Source: Oerskovia rustica (GTDB lineage: Bacteria; Actinomycetota; Actinomycetes; Actinomycetales; Cellulomonadaceae). Taken from it: a stretch of DNA of 53,502 nucleotides. The notes under the pieces were generated by a model that saw only the letters and a list, made by a program, of their open reading frames with translations, did no database searches and was not told where the DNA came from. The position numbers were made by a program, and so were the translations under genes. Position 1 is the stretch's first letter. Each line of letters starts with the position of its first letter. Positions 1 through 8,244 of the stretch are shown here, piece by piece. Location of the stretch: assembly GCF_014836555.1 (NCBI RefSeq), contig NZ_JACSQQ010000002.1, forward strand, positions 63,476 through 116,977, in the 5' to 3' direction.

Positions 1-60
1 CGGGGGGGGGGGGCGGGGGCGGGCCCCCCCCCGCGCCCCGGGCCCGGGCCCCGCCCACCG
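1..60. other. G/C homopolymer-rich window edge
   Basis: The first 60 bases are almost only runs of G and C with a single A. No reading frame, hairpin with a defined loop, or promoter can be supported here. It may be a real GC-rich intergenic stretch or a low-quality edge of an assembly. Confidence 0.4.
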
Positions 61-101
61 GGTTCAGCGCGAGTCCGCGTCCCGGGTGGTAGAACAGTCA
101 G

Positions 102-671
102 GTGACGGACACCGCCGACTTCCCGCCCGACGACTTCTCCCGCGAGATCCCCCAGCCCGCCGGGTGGCTGAGCGCGGAGGACCTCGCGGCCGCACGCTCC
201 CACCTCCCCCTCGTCTACGTCGACGCGATCCCGGTCCGGGTCGACGACTCGGGCGACGTGGTCGCCGTCGGGCTGCTGCTGCGCGTGACGCCCGAGGGGC
301 AGATGACCCGGGCGCTCGTGTCGGGGCGCGTGATGTACCACGAGCGGATCCGCGACGCGCTGCTGCGGCACATCGAGAAGGACCTGGGTCCCGTGGCCCT
401 GCCCCACGTCCCGGCGTCCCCGCAGCCCTTCACGGTCGCCGAGTACCTGCCCACGCCCGGCATCACCGGGTACCACGACCCTCGCCAGCACGCGGTCTCG
501 CTCGCGTACGTCGTCCCCGTCTCGGGCGACTGCCAGCCGCAGCAGCAGGCGCTCGAGCTCGCGTGGCTCACGCCCGAGCAGGCGTGCAGCGACCAGGTGC
601 AGCTCGAGATGCACGGCGGGCAGGGCACGCTCCTGCGGCAGGCCATGGCATACGTCGGCCGCCTCTCGTGA
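102..671 (+). CDS. NUDIX hydrolase-like protein (DUF4916 type)
   Basis: A 189-aa protein with GTG start. Residues from about 35 (LPLVYVDAIPVRVD) through RALVSGRVMYHERIRDALL and HDPRQHAVSLAYVVPVSGDC match the actinobacterial NUDIX-related DUF4916 family. A canonical NUDIX box (GX5EX7REUXEEXGU) is not visible, so hydrolysis of a nucleoside diphosphate derivative is a family-based guess and substrate is unknown. Its stop overlaps the GTG start of the next membrane protein gene (GTGA), so the two are probably translated together. TAGAAC lies 6 nt before the start, an imperfect -10 match. Confidence 0.75.
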   Translation: MTDTADFPPDDFSREIPQPAGWLSAEDLAAARSHLPLVYVDAIPVRVDDSGDVVAVGLLLRVTPEGQMTRALVSGRVMYHERIRDALLRHIEKDLGPVALPHVPASPQPFTVAEYLPTPGITGYHDPRQHAVSLAYVVPVSGDCQPQQQALELAWLTPEQACSDQVQLEMHGGQGTLLRQAMAYVGRLS

Positions 672-1366
672 CCTCGGCTCCCGTGACGGCGTCGTCGGGC
701 CGAGGCGTGGGCGACCGCCTGCGCGGACCGGCCGCGGCCCGCTGGTGGCACGGCGTCGTCGCAGCCATGGCGCTCGTCGGCGTCGTCTGGGAGCTCTTCG
801 GCACGCTCGGGCGCGGACCGCTCCCGGGCGACACGTCGACGGATCTCGTCGTCCACTTCTTCAGCTACTTCACGATCCTGTCGAACCTCCTGGTCGGGGT
901 CACGTGCGCGCTGCTGCTCGTGGACCCGCTGCGGGACGGACGCGTGTTCCGCGTTGCGCGGCTCGACGCGCTGCTGTGCATCGCCGTGACCGGCATCGTC
1001 TACAACACCGTCCTCGCCGGCCTCCAGGAGCTGAGCGTCGCCGGGATGTTCACGAACCTGCTGATGCACCAGGCCGGACCGCTGCTCGCGGTCGTGGGGT
1101 GGCTCGTCGTGGGGCCGCGGCCACGCATCGACACCGCGACGATCTGGTGGTCGGTCCTCGCGCCGCTCGCGTGGATCGTCTACGTCTTCGTGCAGGGCGC
1201 GTTCTCGCAGTGGTACCCGTACCCGTTCATGGACGTCACCGAGATCGGGTACCCGCAGGCGCTGCTCAACACGGGCGTCGTGGCCGTGGTGTTCCTGCTG
1301 CTCGCGGCAGGGCTCGGCTGGGTCGACCGGCGCTTGAGGCCTGCGCCCGCCGCCGTGGGGCGCTGA
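668..1366 (+). CDS. Pr6Pr-family multi-pass membrane protein
   Basis: A 232-aa integral membrane protein. After a short polar N-terminus there are about six hydrophobic segments (around residues 22-42, 60-80, 95-115, 128-148, 155-175 and 200-222). The motifs FFSYFTILSNLL, TGIVYNTVL and YPYPFMDV are typical of the Pr6Pr/FAR-17a-AIG1-like family. No biochemical role is established for bacterial members. The GTG start overlaps the stop of the upstream NUDIX-like gene by 4 bp. A much longer reading in this frame starts at 86 but runs antiphase through the upstream gene, so the GTG at 668 is preferred. Confidence 0.75.
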   Translation: MTSAPVTASSGRGVGDRLRGPAAARWWHGVVAAMALVGVVWELFGTLGRGPLPGDTSTDLVVHFFSYFTILSNLLVGVTCALLLVDPLRDGRVFRVARLDALLCIAVTGIVYNTVLAGLQELSVAGMFTNLLMHQAGPLLAVVGWLVVGPRPRIDTATIWWSVLAPLAWIVYVFVQGAFSQWYPYPFMDVTEIGYPQALLNTGVVAVVFLLLAAGLGWVDRRLRPAPAAVGR

Positions 1367-1444
1367 CCGAGGGGCCGGCCAGCCCTGGCCGTTGCCGCCC
1401 ACGGGCGTCTCGCGCGTCCTGCCCGCGTCGTCCTGCCGCAGCGG

Positions 1445-1450
1445 TAGCGT
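1445..1450 (+). promoter_or_regulatory. -10 element TAGCGT, leaderless PPK2 promoter
   Basis: TAGCGT ends 6 nt before the ATG at 1457 with no Shine-Dalgarno between them, so transcription probably begins at the start codon. Confidence 0.5.
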
Positions 1451-1456
1451 GACGCC

Positions 1457-2335
1457 ATGTCGAAGACGTCCAAGAAGTCGAGCACGACGAAGAAGTCGAA
1501 GAAGTCGAGGAAGCAGGAGCGCCGCTCGCTGTCCCGCGAGGTCTACGAGGCCGAGCTGTTCCGGCTGCAGGCCGAGCTCGTCAGGCTCCAGCAGTGGACC
1601 CAGGCCACCGGGGCGCGCGTCGTCGTGATCTTCGAGGGGCGCGACGCGGCCGGCAAGGGCGGCGTGATCAAGCGCATCACGCAGTACCTGAGCCCCCGCG
1701 TCGTGCGCATCGCCGCCCTGCCGACGCCGACCGAGCGCGAACGCTCGGAGTGGTACTACCAGCGCTACATCGCCCACCTGCCCGCGGCAGGCGAGATCGT
1801 GCTGTTCGACCGGTCCTGGTACAACCGCGCGGGCGTCGAGAAGGTCATGGGCTTCTGCACCCCCGCGGAGTACGACCGCTTCATGCAGCAGACCCCCGTC
1901 TTCGAGCAGATGCTCATCGACGACGGGATCATCCTGCGCAAGTACTGGTTCTCGGTCTCGGACGGCGAACAGCTCAAGCGCTTCCGGTCACGGCTCTCGG
2001 ACCCGGTGCGCCAGTGGAAGCTGAGCCCCATGGACCTCGAGTCGATCCACCGCTGGGAGGACTACTCGCGTGCCAAGGACGAGATGATGGCGCACACCGA
2101 CGTGCCCGAGAGCCCGTGGTTCGTGGTCGAGTCGGACTCCAAGAAGAACGCCCGGCTCAACATGATCTCGCACCTGCTCTCGACGATCCCCTACGTCGAC
2201 GTGCCGCACGACAAGGTCGTCCTGCCCGAGCGCCCGCCGGCGTCGGGCGACTACGTGCGTCCCCCGCGCGAGCTCGCGAACTACGTCCCGGACCACGTCG
2301 CCCAGCTCCTGGGCGACCCCGAGAACGGGTTCTGA
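1457..2335 (+). CDS. ppk2: polyphosphate kinase 2 family protein
   Basis: A 292-aa PPK2, which transfers phosphate between polyphosphate and nucleotides in the cytoplasm. Walker A is GRDAAGKGG at 61-69 and the Walker B/lid region is LFDRSWYNRAGVEKVMGF from about 117 (Asp118, Arg119). The PPK2 motifs RKYWFSVSDGEQ and SPMDLESIHRWEDYSRAKD follow. Length fits single-domain PPK2. The direction (ADP to ATP or GDP to GTP) cannot be read from sequence. The first 23 residues are an unusual Lys/Ser/Thr tail with 8 Lys and 3 Arg, absent from a minimal PPK2. It is monocistronic and convergent with the ABC-F gene 12 bp downstream. Confidence 0.93.
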   Translation: MSKTSKKSSTTKKSKKSRKQERRSLSREVYEAELFRLQAELVRLQQWTQATGARVVVIFEGRDAAGKGGVIKRITQYLSPRVVRIAALPTPTERERSEWYYQRYIAHLPAAGEIVLFDRSWYNRAGVEKVMGFCTPAEYDRFMQQTPVFEQMLIDDGIILRKYWFSVSDGEQLKRFRSRLSDPVRQWKLSPMDLESIHRWEDYSRAKDEMMAHTDVPESPWFVVESDSKKNARLNMISHLLSTIPYVDVPHDKVVLPERPPASGDYVRPPRELANYVPDHVAQLLGDPENGF

Positions 2336-2347
2336 GGCCGCCGCCGG

Positions 2348-4048
2348 CTAGAGCTCGAGCGTCGGCCAGTCGGCGAAGTCCTCGCGCATCCTGCGGTCGT
2401 GCGTCGCGACGACCACGGCCGCAGGCGTGACGCGCAGCGCCTGGGTCAGCTCGTCGACCAGGTCGATCGAGAGGTGGTTCGTCGGCTCGTCGAGCAGCAG
2501 GACGTGCGGCACCGCGAGCAGCGCGCGGGCCAGGTCGAACCGGCGACGCTGCCCCGCGGACAGCTCGCGCAGCGGCCGGTCGAGGTCCTCCTCCGTCAGG
2601 AGCCCGAGGAACGCGACCGGCACCAGGTAGTCCGGGTCGAGCGTGCCCGCCGAGAGCAGGTCGAGCGCCTCCTGCGCGTACTCCTCGAAGCCCGTGCGCT
2701 CCTCGGCGCCCGGCGGCAGCGCGGGGCCCTCCTGCGCGACGATCCCGACCCGCACACCGTCGGCGACCGTCCTGGTTCCCCGGTCCAGGCCGACCGTGCC
2801 CGCGAGCGCCGCGAGCAGGGTCGACTTGCCCGAGCCGTTCGGTCCGGTGATCAGCAGCCGACCCGACGGCGGGATCGCGATGCGCGTCCCGGGCAGGTCG
2901 AGCCGGGCGCCCGTGGGCACGGTGGCGGGTGCCGCGGGGGTGCCGCCGTCGGGCAGGCCTGCGGGGGTGGCGCCCTCCTCGTGCGGCGTGGCGTCCACGC
3001 GCGGGCTGCGCACCTCGAGCAGCGGGGTGTCGGGCGACCAGCCTGGCGACATGGCCAGCAGGTCCGGGAAGCGCAGCTCGAGCGGCGGGACCGGGACCTC
3101 GACGGCCTCGGCCTCGAGCTTCTGCACGAGGCGGTCCGCCGCCTTGACGTGGATGCGCGCGTGCGTCGCGCGCCGGTGCTTCTGGCTGCCCTTGGCGGGA
3201 CGCCACTCGTCGGACAGCCCCTCGTAGGAGGCGTCGAGCCGCTCGGCGAGCTTCTCGGCGCGCTTGCGCTCGGCGCGGTAGCGCTGGCGCCACCGGTGCA
3301 GGGCCTGGTTCTTGGCGAAGCGGTACGCGAGGTAGCCCGGCTGCCCGTACAGCACGGGCCTGCCGTCCATCGCGGGGTCGAGGTCGAGGATCTCGGTCGC
3401 GACGTCGTCGAGCAGCTGGCGGTCGTGCGTGACCATGACGATCCCGCCTCCCCAGGCCACGATCTCGCCCGTGAGGAAGTCGATGCCGCTCGTGTCGAGG
3501 TGGTTGGTCGGCTCGTCGAGCAGGAGCAGGTCGCTGCGCTCGGCCAGGCGGCACGCGAGGCGCACGCGGTAGCGCTCGCCCACGGAGAGCGTCGAGAGCT
3601 CACGCCGTGGGTCGCGGCAGGCCCCCAGCCGGGACAGCGCGACCTCGACGCGACGGTCCGCGTCCCACACGGCCAGGTGCTCGGCGCGGGCCAGGACGTC
3701 GGACAGCTCGGCGAGGTTGCCGTGCTCGTGGTCGAAGTCGCGTGTCACGGCGTCGAGCTCGGCCCCCACCGCGCGCACGGTCGCGAGGCTGTCGCGGACC
3801 AGGTCCCCGACCGTCTGGCCGGGCTGCGGGACGAGCTCCTGCTCGACGACCGCGAGCGAGCCCTGACGGCGCACCTCGCCCCCGCTCGGGGCCAGCGTCC
3901 CGGCGAGGACCCCCAGGAGCGTCGACTTGCCCGTACCGTTCTCCCCCACGACGCCGAGCCGCGTACCGGCGCCGACGCGTAGCGAGACGCCCGAGAGGAC
4001 GGGGCGTCCGGGGTAGGAGAAGGAGAGGTCGTCGACAGCCAGGTGCAC
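2348..4048 (-). CDS. ABC-F family ATPase
   Basis: A 566-aa protein with two ABC ATPase domains and no membrane segment, the hallmark of ABC-F proteins that act on the ribosome in translation or antibiotic protection. The first domain has GENGTGKST (35-43), LSVGERYRVRLA and LLLLDEPTNHLD; the second has GPNGSGKST, LSAGQRRRFDLA and VLLLDEPTNHLS. The inter-domain linker (P-site tRNA-interaction motif region) is basic (RQRYRAERKRAEKLAE). A target antibiotic cannot be assigned. The GTG start has TAGGGT (4055-4060) 6 nt upstream. Confidence 0.93.
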   Translation of the reverse strand: MHLAVDDLSFSYPGRPVLSGVSLRVGAGTRLGVVGENGTGKSTLLGVLAGTLAPSGGEVRRQGSLAVVEQELVPQPGQTVGDLVRDSLATVRAVGAELDAVTRDFDHEHGNLAELSDVLARAEHLAVWDADRRVEVALSRLGACRDPRRELSTLSVGERYRVRLACRLAERSDLLLLDEPTNHLDTSGIDFLTGEIVAWGGGIVMVTHDRQLLDDVATEILDLDPAMDGRPVLYGQPGYLAYRFAKNQALHRWRQRYRAERKRAEKLAERLDASYEGLSDEWRPAKGSQKHRRATHARIHVKAADRLVQKLEAEAVEVPVPPLELRFPDLLAMSPGWSPDTPLLEVRSPRVDATPHEEGATPAGLPDGGTPAAPATVPTGARLDLPGTRIAIPPSGRLLITGPNGSGKSTLLAALAGTVGLDRGTRTVADGVRVGIVAQEGPALPPGAEERTGFEEYAQEALDLLSAGTLDPDYLVPVAFLGLLTEEDLDRPLRELSAGQRRRFDLARALLAVPHVLLLDEPTNHLSIDLVDELTQALRVTPAAVVVATHDRRMREDFADWPTLEL

Positions 4049-4054
4049 GGGTCA

Positions 4055-4060
4055 ACCCTA
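4055..4060 (-). promoter_or_regulatory. -10 element TAGGGT, leaderless ABC-F promoter
   Basis: TAGGGT on the minus strand lies 6 nt before the GTG start at 4048, the same geometry as at many other starts in this window. Confidence 0.5.
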
Positions 4061-4170
4061 GAGGGAGCAGGAGGGCGGGCGCTCCCTTCCCTCCTGCCTG
4101 CCCACGTCCCGCCCCGTGGACGCGGACCGTGCACCACCCGGCGGGCAGCCGTGCTCGGGCCACCCTCGGG

Positions 4171-4176
4171 TAGCGT
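4171..4176 (+). promoter_or_regulatory. -10 element TAGCGT, leaderless DUF3054 promoter
   Basis: TAGCGT lies 7 nt before ATG 4184. It supports that ATG over upstream in-frame alternatives. Confidence 0.5.
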
Positions 4177-4183
4177 CGTGGCC

Positions 4184-4597
4184 ATGACCTCGACGCCCAC
4201 CGCCTCCACCACGCCCCGCTCGACCGTCCGGACGGGCGTCGTCGCCCTGGCCGTCGTGCTCGACGTCGTCGCGGTCCTCGCGTTCGCGGCCGGCGGTCGG
4301 GCGACGCACTCCGCGGACAGCCCGCTGGCCGCGGTCCTGACGATCGCGTGGCCGTTCCTCGTGGGGCTGGCCGCCGGATGGGTCCTGCTGCGCGCCTGGC
4401 GCCGCCCCCTCGCGGCCTGGTCGACCGGGCTGGTGCTGTGGGTCACGACGTGGGTCGTGGGCATGGCGCTGCGCTGGGCCACGGGCGAGGGGCTCGCGAC
4501 CGCGTTCCTCGTGGTGTCGGCGGCGTTCCTGCTCGCGACGCTCGTGGGCTGGCGGCTCGTCGCGAGCCTGGTGCTCAGGGTCCGCGGGCGCCGGTAG
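4184..4597 (+). CDS. DUF3054 family membrane protein
   Basis: A 137-aa protein with four hydrophobic segments (about 20-38, 50-68, 78-96 and 105-128). The actinobacterial DUF3054 pattern is visible: LDVVAVLAFAAGGR near the N-terminus, then AWPFLVGLAAGW and LRWATGEG. Function is unknown. It is a single gene, divergent from the ABC-F gene and convergent with rdgB, separated from rdgB by a strong inverted repeat. Confidence 0.8.
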   Translation: MTSTPTASTTPRSTVRTGVVALAVVLDVVAVLAFAAGGRATHSADSPLAAVLTIAWPFLVGLAAGWVLLRAWRRPLAAWSTGLVLWVTTWVVGMALRWATGEGLATAFLVVSAAFLLATLVGWRLVASLVLRVRGRR

Positions 4598-4619
4598 GCG
4601 ACCACTTCGCGGACGTGCC

Positions 4620-4653
4620 GGAGCGGGCGTGACCGTGCGGTCACGTCCGCTCC
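4620..4653. terminator. bidirectional hairpin between DUF3054 gene and rdgB
   Basis: Two 16-nt arms (ggagcgggcgtgaccg and cggtcacgtccgctcc) flank a 2-nt spacer and pair throughout except for one mismatched position. It lies between the ends of two convergent genes, with no T-run, as is usual for high-GC actinobacterial terminators. Confidence 0.75.
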
Positions 4654-4663
4654 GACATGTCGG

Positions 4664-5347
4664 TCAGCGGGACGGTTGGACCTGCGGCTCGTCGACGCTC
4701 GTCCCGGTCAGCACCGCGACGACCAGCGGCGCGAGCGCACGGAAGGCCTGGCCACGGTGGCTGATCGCGTTCTTCTCCTCGGCCGAGAGCTCGGCGGCGG
4801 ACCGGGTCTCGCCGTCGGGCAGGAGGATCGGGTCGTAGCCGAACCCGCCCTCGCCACGCGGGGCGGTCAGGAGCGTGCCGCGCATCTCGCCCGTGCGCAC
4901 CCACTCTCCCCCGTCCGGGGTCACGAGCGCGGCCGCGCACACGAAGCCCGCCGCGCGGTGCTCCGCCGGGACGTCGCCGAGCTGCGCGAGCAGCAGGTCG
5001 AGGTTCGCCCGGTCGTCACCGTGCCGGCCGGACCAGCGCGCGGAGAAGATCCCCGGCGCACCGCCCAGGACGTCGACCGCGAGACCCGAGTCGTCGGCCA
5101 CGGCCGGCAGGCCGGTCGCCGCAGCGAGCGCGCGGGCCTTGATGAGCGCGTTCTCGGCGAACGTCACGCCGTCCTCGACGGGCTCCGGGGCCCCGACCTC
5201 GCGCGCCGAGACCACGGCCTGCGCAGGCAGGTCCAGGCCGGGCTGCGCGGCCAGGATCGCCCGGAGCTCGCCCAGCTTGCCCACGTTGTGGGTCGCCAGG
5301 ACGAGCCGGGCCCCCGCGGGGACGCTCACGCCGGATGCGGCGCTCAC
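4664..5347 (-). CDS. rdgB: XTP/dITP diphosphatase (non-canonical purine NTP pyrophosphatase)
   Basis: A 227-aa HAM1/RdgB enzyme that hydrolyses dITP, XTP and related damaged nucleotides to monophosphates, keeping them out of DNA and RNA. The ATHNVGK substrate-binding motif is at 18-24, FAENALIKA at 63-71, DDSGL at 85-89 and the C-terminal SHRGQAF motif is present. Length is normal. The GTG start overlaps the rph stop (GTGA), so it is translationally coupled as last gene of the murI-MBL-rph-rdgB series. Confidence 0.95.
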   Translation of the reverse strand: MSAASGVSVPAGARLVLATHNVGKLGELRAILAAQPGLDLPAQAVVSAREVGAPEPVEDGVTFAENALIKARALAAATGLPAVADDSGLAVDVLGGAPGIFSARWSGRHGDDRANLDLLLAQLGDVPAEHRAAGFVCAAALVTPDGGEWVRTGEMRGTLLTAPRGEGGFGYDPILLPDGETRSAAELSAEEKNAISHRGQAFRALAPLVVAVLTGTSVDEPQVQPSR

Positions 5348-6102
5348 CGCGACGCCTCGTCGAGCGCGAGCTGCTGGATGATCGCGAGCTCGGACGTGCC
5401 GCGCAGGGCGAGGTCCAGGAGCACGTCGAGCTCGGTGCGGTTGAACGGCGCATGCTCGGCCGTGCCCTGCACCTCGACGAAGTCGCCCGATCCCGTGACC
5501 ACGACGTTCATGTCCGTGTCCGCGCGCACGTCCTCGACGTAGGGCAGGTCGAGCATGGGGGTGCCGTCGATGATGCCGACGCTCACCGCGGAGACCGAGT
5601 CCGTGAGGACCTTCTTGCCGCCCTTGATCGCCCCGTGCTTCTTGCCCCAGGTCACCGCGTCCGCGAGCGCGACGTACGCGCCCGTGATCGCCGCGGTGCG
5701 CGTGCCCCCGTCGGCCTGCAGGACGTCGCAGTCGAGCACGATCGTGTTCTCACCGAGCGCCGAGACGTCGATGACCGCGCGCAGCGAGCGCCCGATGAGG
5801 CGCGAGATCTCGTGCGTGCGCCCGCCGATGCGCCCCTTGACGGACTCGCGGTCGCTGCGGGTGCTGGTCGCACGCGGCAGCATCGAGTACTCGGCCGTGA
5901 CCCAGCCCTGCCCCGAGCCCTTGCGCCAGCGCGGCACGCCCTCGGTGAACGAGGCCGCGCACAGCACGCGCGTGCGCCCGAACTCGACGAGCACGCTGCC
6001 CTCGGCGGCGTCGAGCCAGTTCCGGGTGATCGTGACGGGGCGGAGCTCGTCGGGCGTGCGACCGTCCGCGCGGACGGTCTGGGAGGTGGAGGCTGAAGTC
6101 AT
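5344..6102 (-). CDS. rph: ribonuclease PH
   Basis: A 252-aa phosphorolytic 3'-5' exoribonuclease that trims tRNA 3' ends. The family signatures [36 protein letters not shown]-like [18 protein letters not shown] and [23 protein letters not shown] are present in order. It overlaps rdgB by 4 bp. TAGGCT (6109-6114) 6 nt before the ATG gives it a possible promoter of its own inside the 20-bp gap after the MBL-fold gene. Confidence 0.96.
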   Translation of the reverse strand: MTSASTSQTVRADGRTPDELRPVTITRNWLDAAEGSVLVEFGRTRVLCAASFTEGVPRWRKGSGQGWVTAEYSMLPRATSTRSDRESVKGRIGGRTHEISRLIGRSLRAVIDVSALGENTIVLDCDVLQADGGTRTAAITGAYVALADAVTWGKKHGAIKGGKKVLTDSVSAVSVGIIDGTPMLDLPYVEDVRADTDMNVVVTGSGDFVEVQGTAEHAPFNRTELDVLLDLALRGTSELAIIQQLALDEASR

Positions 6103-6108
6103 GGAGCC

Positions 6109-6114
6109 AGCCTA
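6109..6114 (-). promoter_or_regulatory. -10 element TAGGCT, leaderless rph promoter
   Basis: TAGGCT sits 6 nt before the rph ATG, in the short gap between rph and the MBL-fold gene. It suggests an internal promoter for rph-rdgB. Confidence 0.45.
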
Positions 6115-6122
6115 TCCGGGCC

Positions 6123-6971
6123 TCAGAGCGTGAAGACCCGACCCGTCGCCGCGAGGTCGACCGGCCCGGCGTAGACCGCCGTGGCCTCGTCGCGCGCGGC
6201 CTGCTTGTCGTTCCAGGCCGGCAGGTGCGTGAGGACCAGCCGCTGGGCGCCGGCCGCCGTCGCGACCTCGCCCGCACGCCTGCCCGTCAGGTGGATGCCG
6301 CGGTCGACCGCGTCGTCCCGCCCCTCCTGGAACGCGGCCTCGGCCAGCAGGAGATCGGCGCCACGTGCGAGCTCGACGACGGCGTCGCACGCGTCGGTGT
6401 CCCCCGTGTAGGCGAGCGTGACCCGCTCGCCCGGGACCAGGCTCGAGGGCCCCGTGACCCGCACGCCGTAGGCCTCGACGGGGTGGTAGACCCGGAACGG
6501 CTCGATCTCCAGCGGCCCCACCGTGACGACCTGCCCCGGCTCCCAGGCCCGGAACGCGAACTGCGACTCCATCGACTCCCCCGCCTCGAGGCCGTAGGCC
6601 GCCCCGATGCGCTCGGCCGTGTTCGACGGCCCCCAGACGGGCAGCGCCCCCTCGCCGTCCGCGTCACCGGGGGGCGCGGGAGACGCCGTGGCCGCAGCGG
6701 CCGCACGGTCCGGGTGGTACTTGAGGTAGACGTACAGCCCGCACACGTCGACGAAGTGGTCGGGGTGCAGGTGGGACAGCCCGATCGCGTCGAGCCGGCG
6801 CGGGTCGACGAACCGCTGCAGGGCGCCCAGCGCGCCGTTGCCCATGTCGAGCAGAAGGTTCCACTCGCGCCCGTCCGGTGAGACGTCGTCGGGCACCTGG
6901 ACGAGGTACGAGGAGGCCGGGGACTCAGGACCCGCGAACGAACCCGAGGAGCCGATGACGACCAGGCGCAT
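6123..6971 (-). CDS. MBL-fold metallohydrolase (RNase Z/arylsulfatase-like)
   Basis: A 282-aa metallo-beta-lactamase-fold protein. The metal motif HLHPDH is at 67-72; later ligands include the Asp in TLAYTGDTDACD, and the final HLP in LVLTHLPAW. This pattern resembles the ElaC/cyclic-nucleotide phosphodiesterase branch; substrate is unknown. A low-complexity Ala/Pro stretch (about 98-112) is an insertion between core strands. The ATG overlaps the murI stop by one base (TGATG), so it is translated with murI and followed by rph. Confidence 0.85.
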   Translation of the reverse strand: MRLVVIGSSGSFAGPESPASSYLVQVPDDVSPDGREWNLLLDMGNGALGALQRFVDPRRLDAIGLSHLHPDHFVDVCGLYVYLKYHPDRAAAAATASPAPPGDADGEGALPVWGPSNTAERIGAAYGLEAGESMESQFAFRAWEPGQVVTVGPLEIEPFRVYHPVEAYGVRVTGPSSLVPGERVTLAYTGDTDACDAVVELARGADLLLAEAAFQEGRDDAVDRGIHLTGRRAGEVATAAGAQRLVLTHLPAWNDKQAARDEATAVYAGPVDLAATGRVFTL

Positions 6972-7774
6972 CAGACGGCCTCCACGAGCGAGACCTCGGG
7001 CCCGAGGAAGCGGCGCGCGAGCTGGTCGAACGGCTCGGCGCTGCCCGTCGCCCGGAACCGGTGCTGCGGGGCGCCCGCCTCGCGCGAGCGCTCCAGCCCG
7101 TGCGCGACGAGCGTGCGGTACACGTCCTTCGCGGTCTCCTCGGCGCTCGAGACGAGCGTGACCTCCTCGCCCATGACGTAGGAGATCGCGCCGGTCAGGA
7201 GCGGGTAGTGCGTGCACCCCAGGACCAGGGTGTCGACACCTGCCGCACGGATCGGGGCCAGGTACTCGTGCGCGATCTCGAGGACCTCGGGCCCGGACGT
7301 CACGCCCGCCTCGACGAGGCGGACGAACTCCGGGCACGCCTGCGACGTGAGCCGCAGCCCAGGGGCCACCGCGAACGCGTCGTCGTACGCACGGGACTCG
7401 ACGGTCGCGCGCGTCCCGATCACCCCGATGTTGCCCGTGCGCGTCGCGGCGACCGCGCGGCGGGCCGCGGGCAGGATCACCTCGATGACCGGGAGCCCGT
7501 AGCGCGCCGTGTACCGCTCCCGGGCGTCGCGCAGGACCGCGGAGGACGCCGTGTTGCACGCGATGACGAGCATCTTCACGCCCTCGTCGACCAGCTGGTC
7601 CATGATCGAGAGCGCCATGGCCCGGACCGCGGCGAGCGGCTTGGGCCCGTAGGGGCTGTTCGCCGTGTCACCGATGTACAGCAGCGACTCGTTCGGCAGC
7701 TGGTCGAGGATCGAGCGGGCGACCGTGAGGCCCCCGACTCCCGAGTCGAAGATGCCGATGGGTGCGTCGTTCAC
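6971..7774 (-). CDS. murI: glutamate racemase
   Basis: A 267-aa racemase supplying D-glutamate for peptidoglycan. [10 protein letters not shown] is at 7-15, the first catalytic Cys is in IACNTASSA (Cys73) and the second in LGCTHYPLL (Cys187), with no missing residues. An in-frame GTG further upstream (7852) exists, but the GTG at 7774 matches the family N-terminus and has TAGGCT 7 nt before it. First gene of the murI-MBL-rph-rdgB group. Confidence 0.96.
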   Translation of the reverse strand: MNDAPIGIFDSGVGGLTVARSILDQLPNESLLYIGDTANSPYGPKPLAAVRAMALSIMDQLVDEGVKMLVIACNTASSAVLRDARERYTARYGLPVIEVILPAARRAVAATRTGNIGVIGTRATVESRAYDDAFAVAPGLRLTSQACPEFVRLVEAGVTSGPEVLEIAHEYLAPIRAAGVDTLVLGCTHYPLLTGAISYVMGEEVTLVSSAEETAKDVYRTLVAHGLERSREAGAPQHRFRATGSAEPFDQLARRFLGPEVSLVEAV

Positions 7775-7781
7775 GGTGACG

Positions 7782-7787
7782 AGCCTA
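7782..7787 (-). promoter_or_regulatory. -10 element TAGGCT, leaderless murI promoter
   Basis: TAGGCT lies 7 nt before GTG 7774 and helps choose this start over the longer alternative at 7852. Confidence 0.5.
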
Positions 7788-7869
7788 GTGCCGGGTCGCA
7801 GGAAAGGGCGTTCGCGCTGCCCGCACAGGCCTGTGGGACCGACCACAAGCATGCGTCACGGCACGACGA

Positions 7870-7897
7870 AGGGCGCCGCACGAGTGTGCGACGCCCT
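7870..7897 (-). terminator. hairpin terminator after small membrane protein gene
   Basis: Arms gggcgccgcac and gtgcgacgccc (one mismatch) flank a GAGT loop, about 45 bp downstream of the minus-strand 51-aa gene and upstream of the murI promoter. Confidence 0.65.
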
Positions 7898-7943
7898 CGG
7901 TCCCGGCCCCGGGTCGCTGCCGTCAGGCAGCGGCCCGGGTCGC

Positions 7944-8099
7944 CTAGACCTTCGCCTTGCCCCGTCCGATCAGCCCCACCACGAGGCTGACGACGAGCAC
8001 GATGATGCCGAGCCAGATCAGGAACTTCGCCGCTTCGACCGCCACACCGAACACGAGCAGCACGACTCCGACGAGCAGGATGATGAGCCACGTAGGCAT
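7944..8099 (-). CDS. small two-segment membrane protein
   Basis: A 51-aa ORF, MPTWLIILLV at the start and GLIGRGKAKV at the end. Two hydrophobic stretches (4-20 and 26-44) are separated by a short charged hinge VEAAKF, and the C-terminus is basic, which would leave it cytoplasmic. GGACA stands directly before the ATG, with no strong ribosome binding site. It has its own terminator hairpin. Similar short hydrophobic proteins are common in this order but no function is known. Confidence 0.65.
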   Translation of the reverse strand: MPTWLIILLVGVVLLVFGVAVEAAKFLIWLGIIVLVVSLVVGLIGRGKAKV

Positions 8100-8244
8100 G
8101 TTGTCCCTCTATTCTCTCGGCCGGGACGCGGACGCCCCGGTTCAACCAGGACAATCGTGGCACCACTTCACCCCCCTCGCATCTTGACACAAATCTCGCG
8201 AGCGGCTTATAAGCGTGATAGACGGCCGTGCCCGCGGGCAGGAG

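Noticed and set aside
215-1777. 520-codon minus-strand frame over the first three genes
   Set aside because: Antisense shadow of genes with clear families; no start or ribosome site and biased residue composition.
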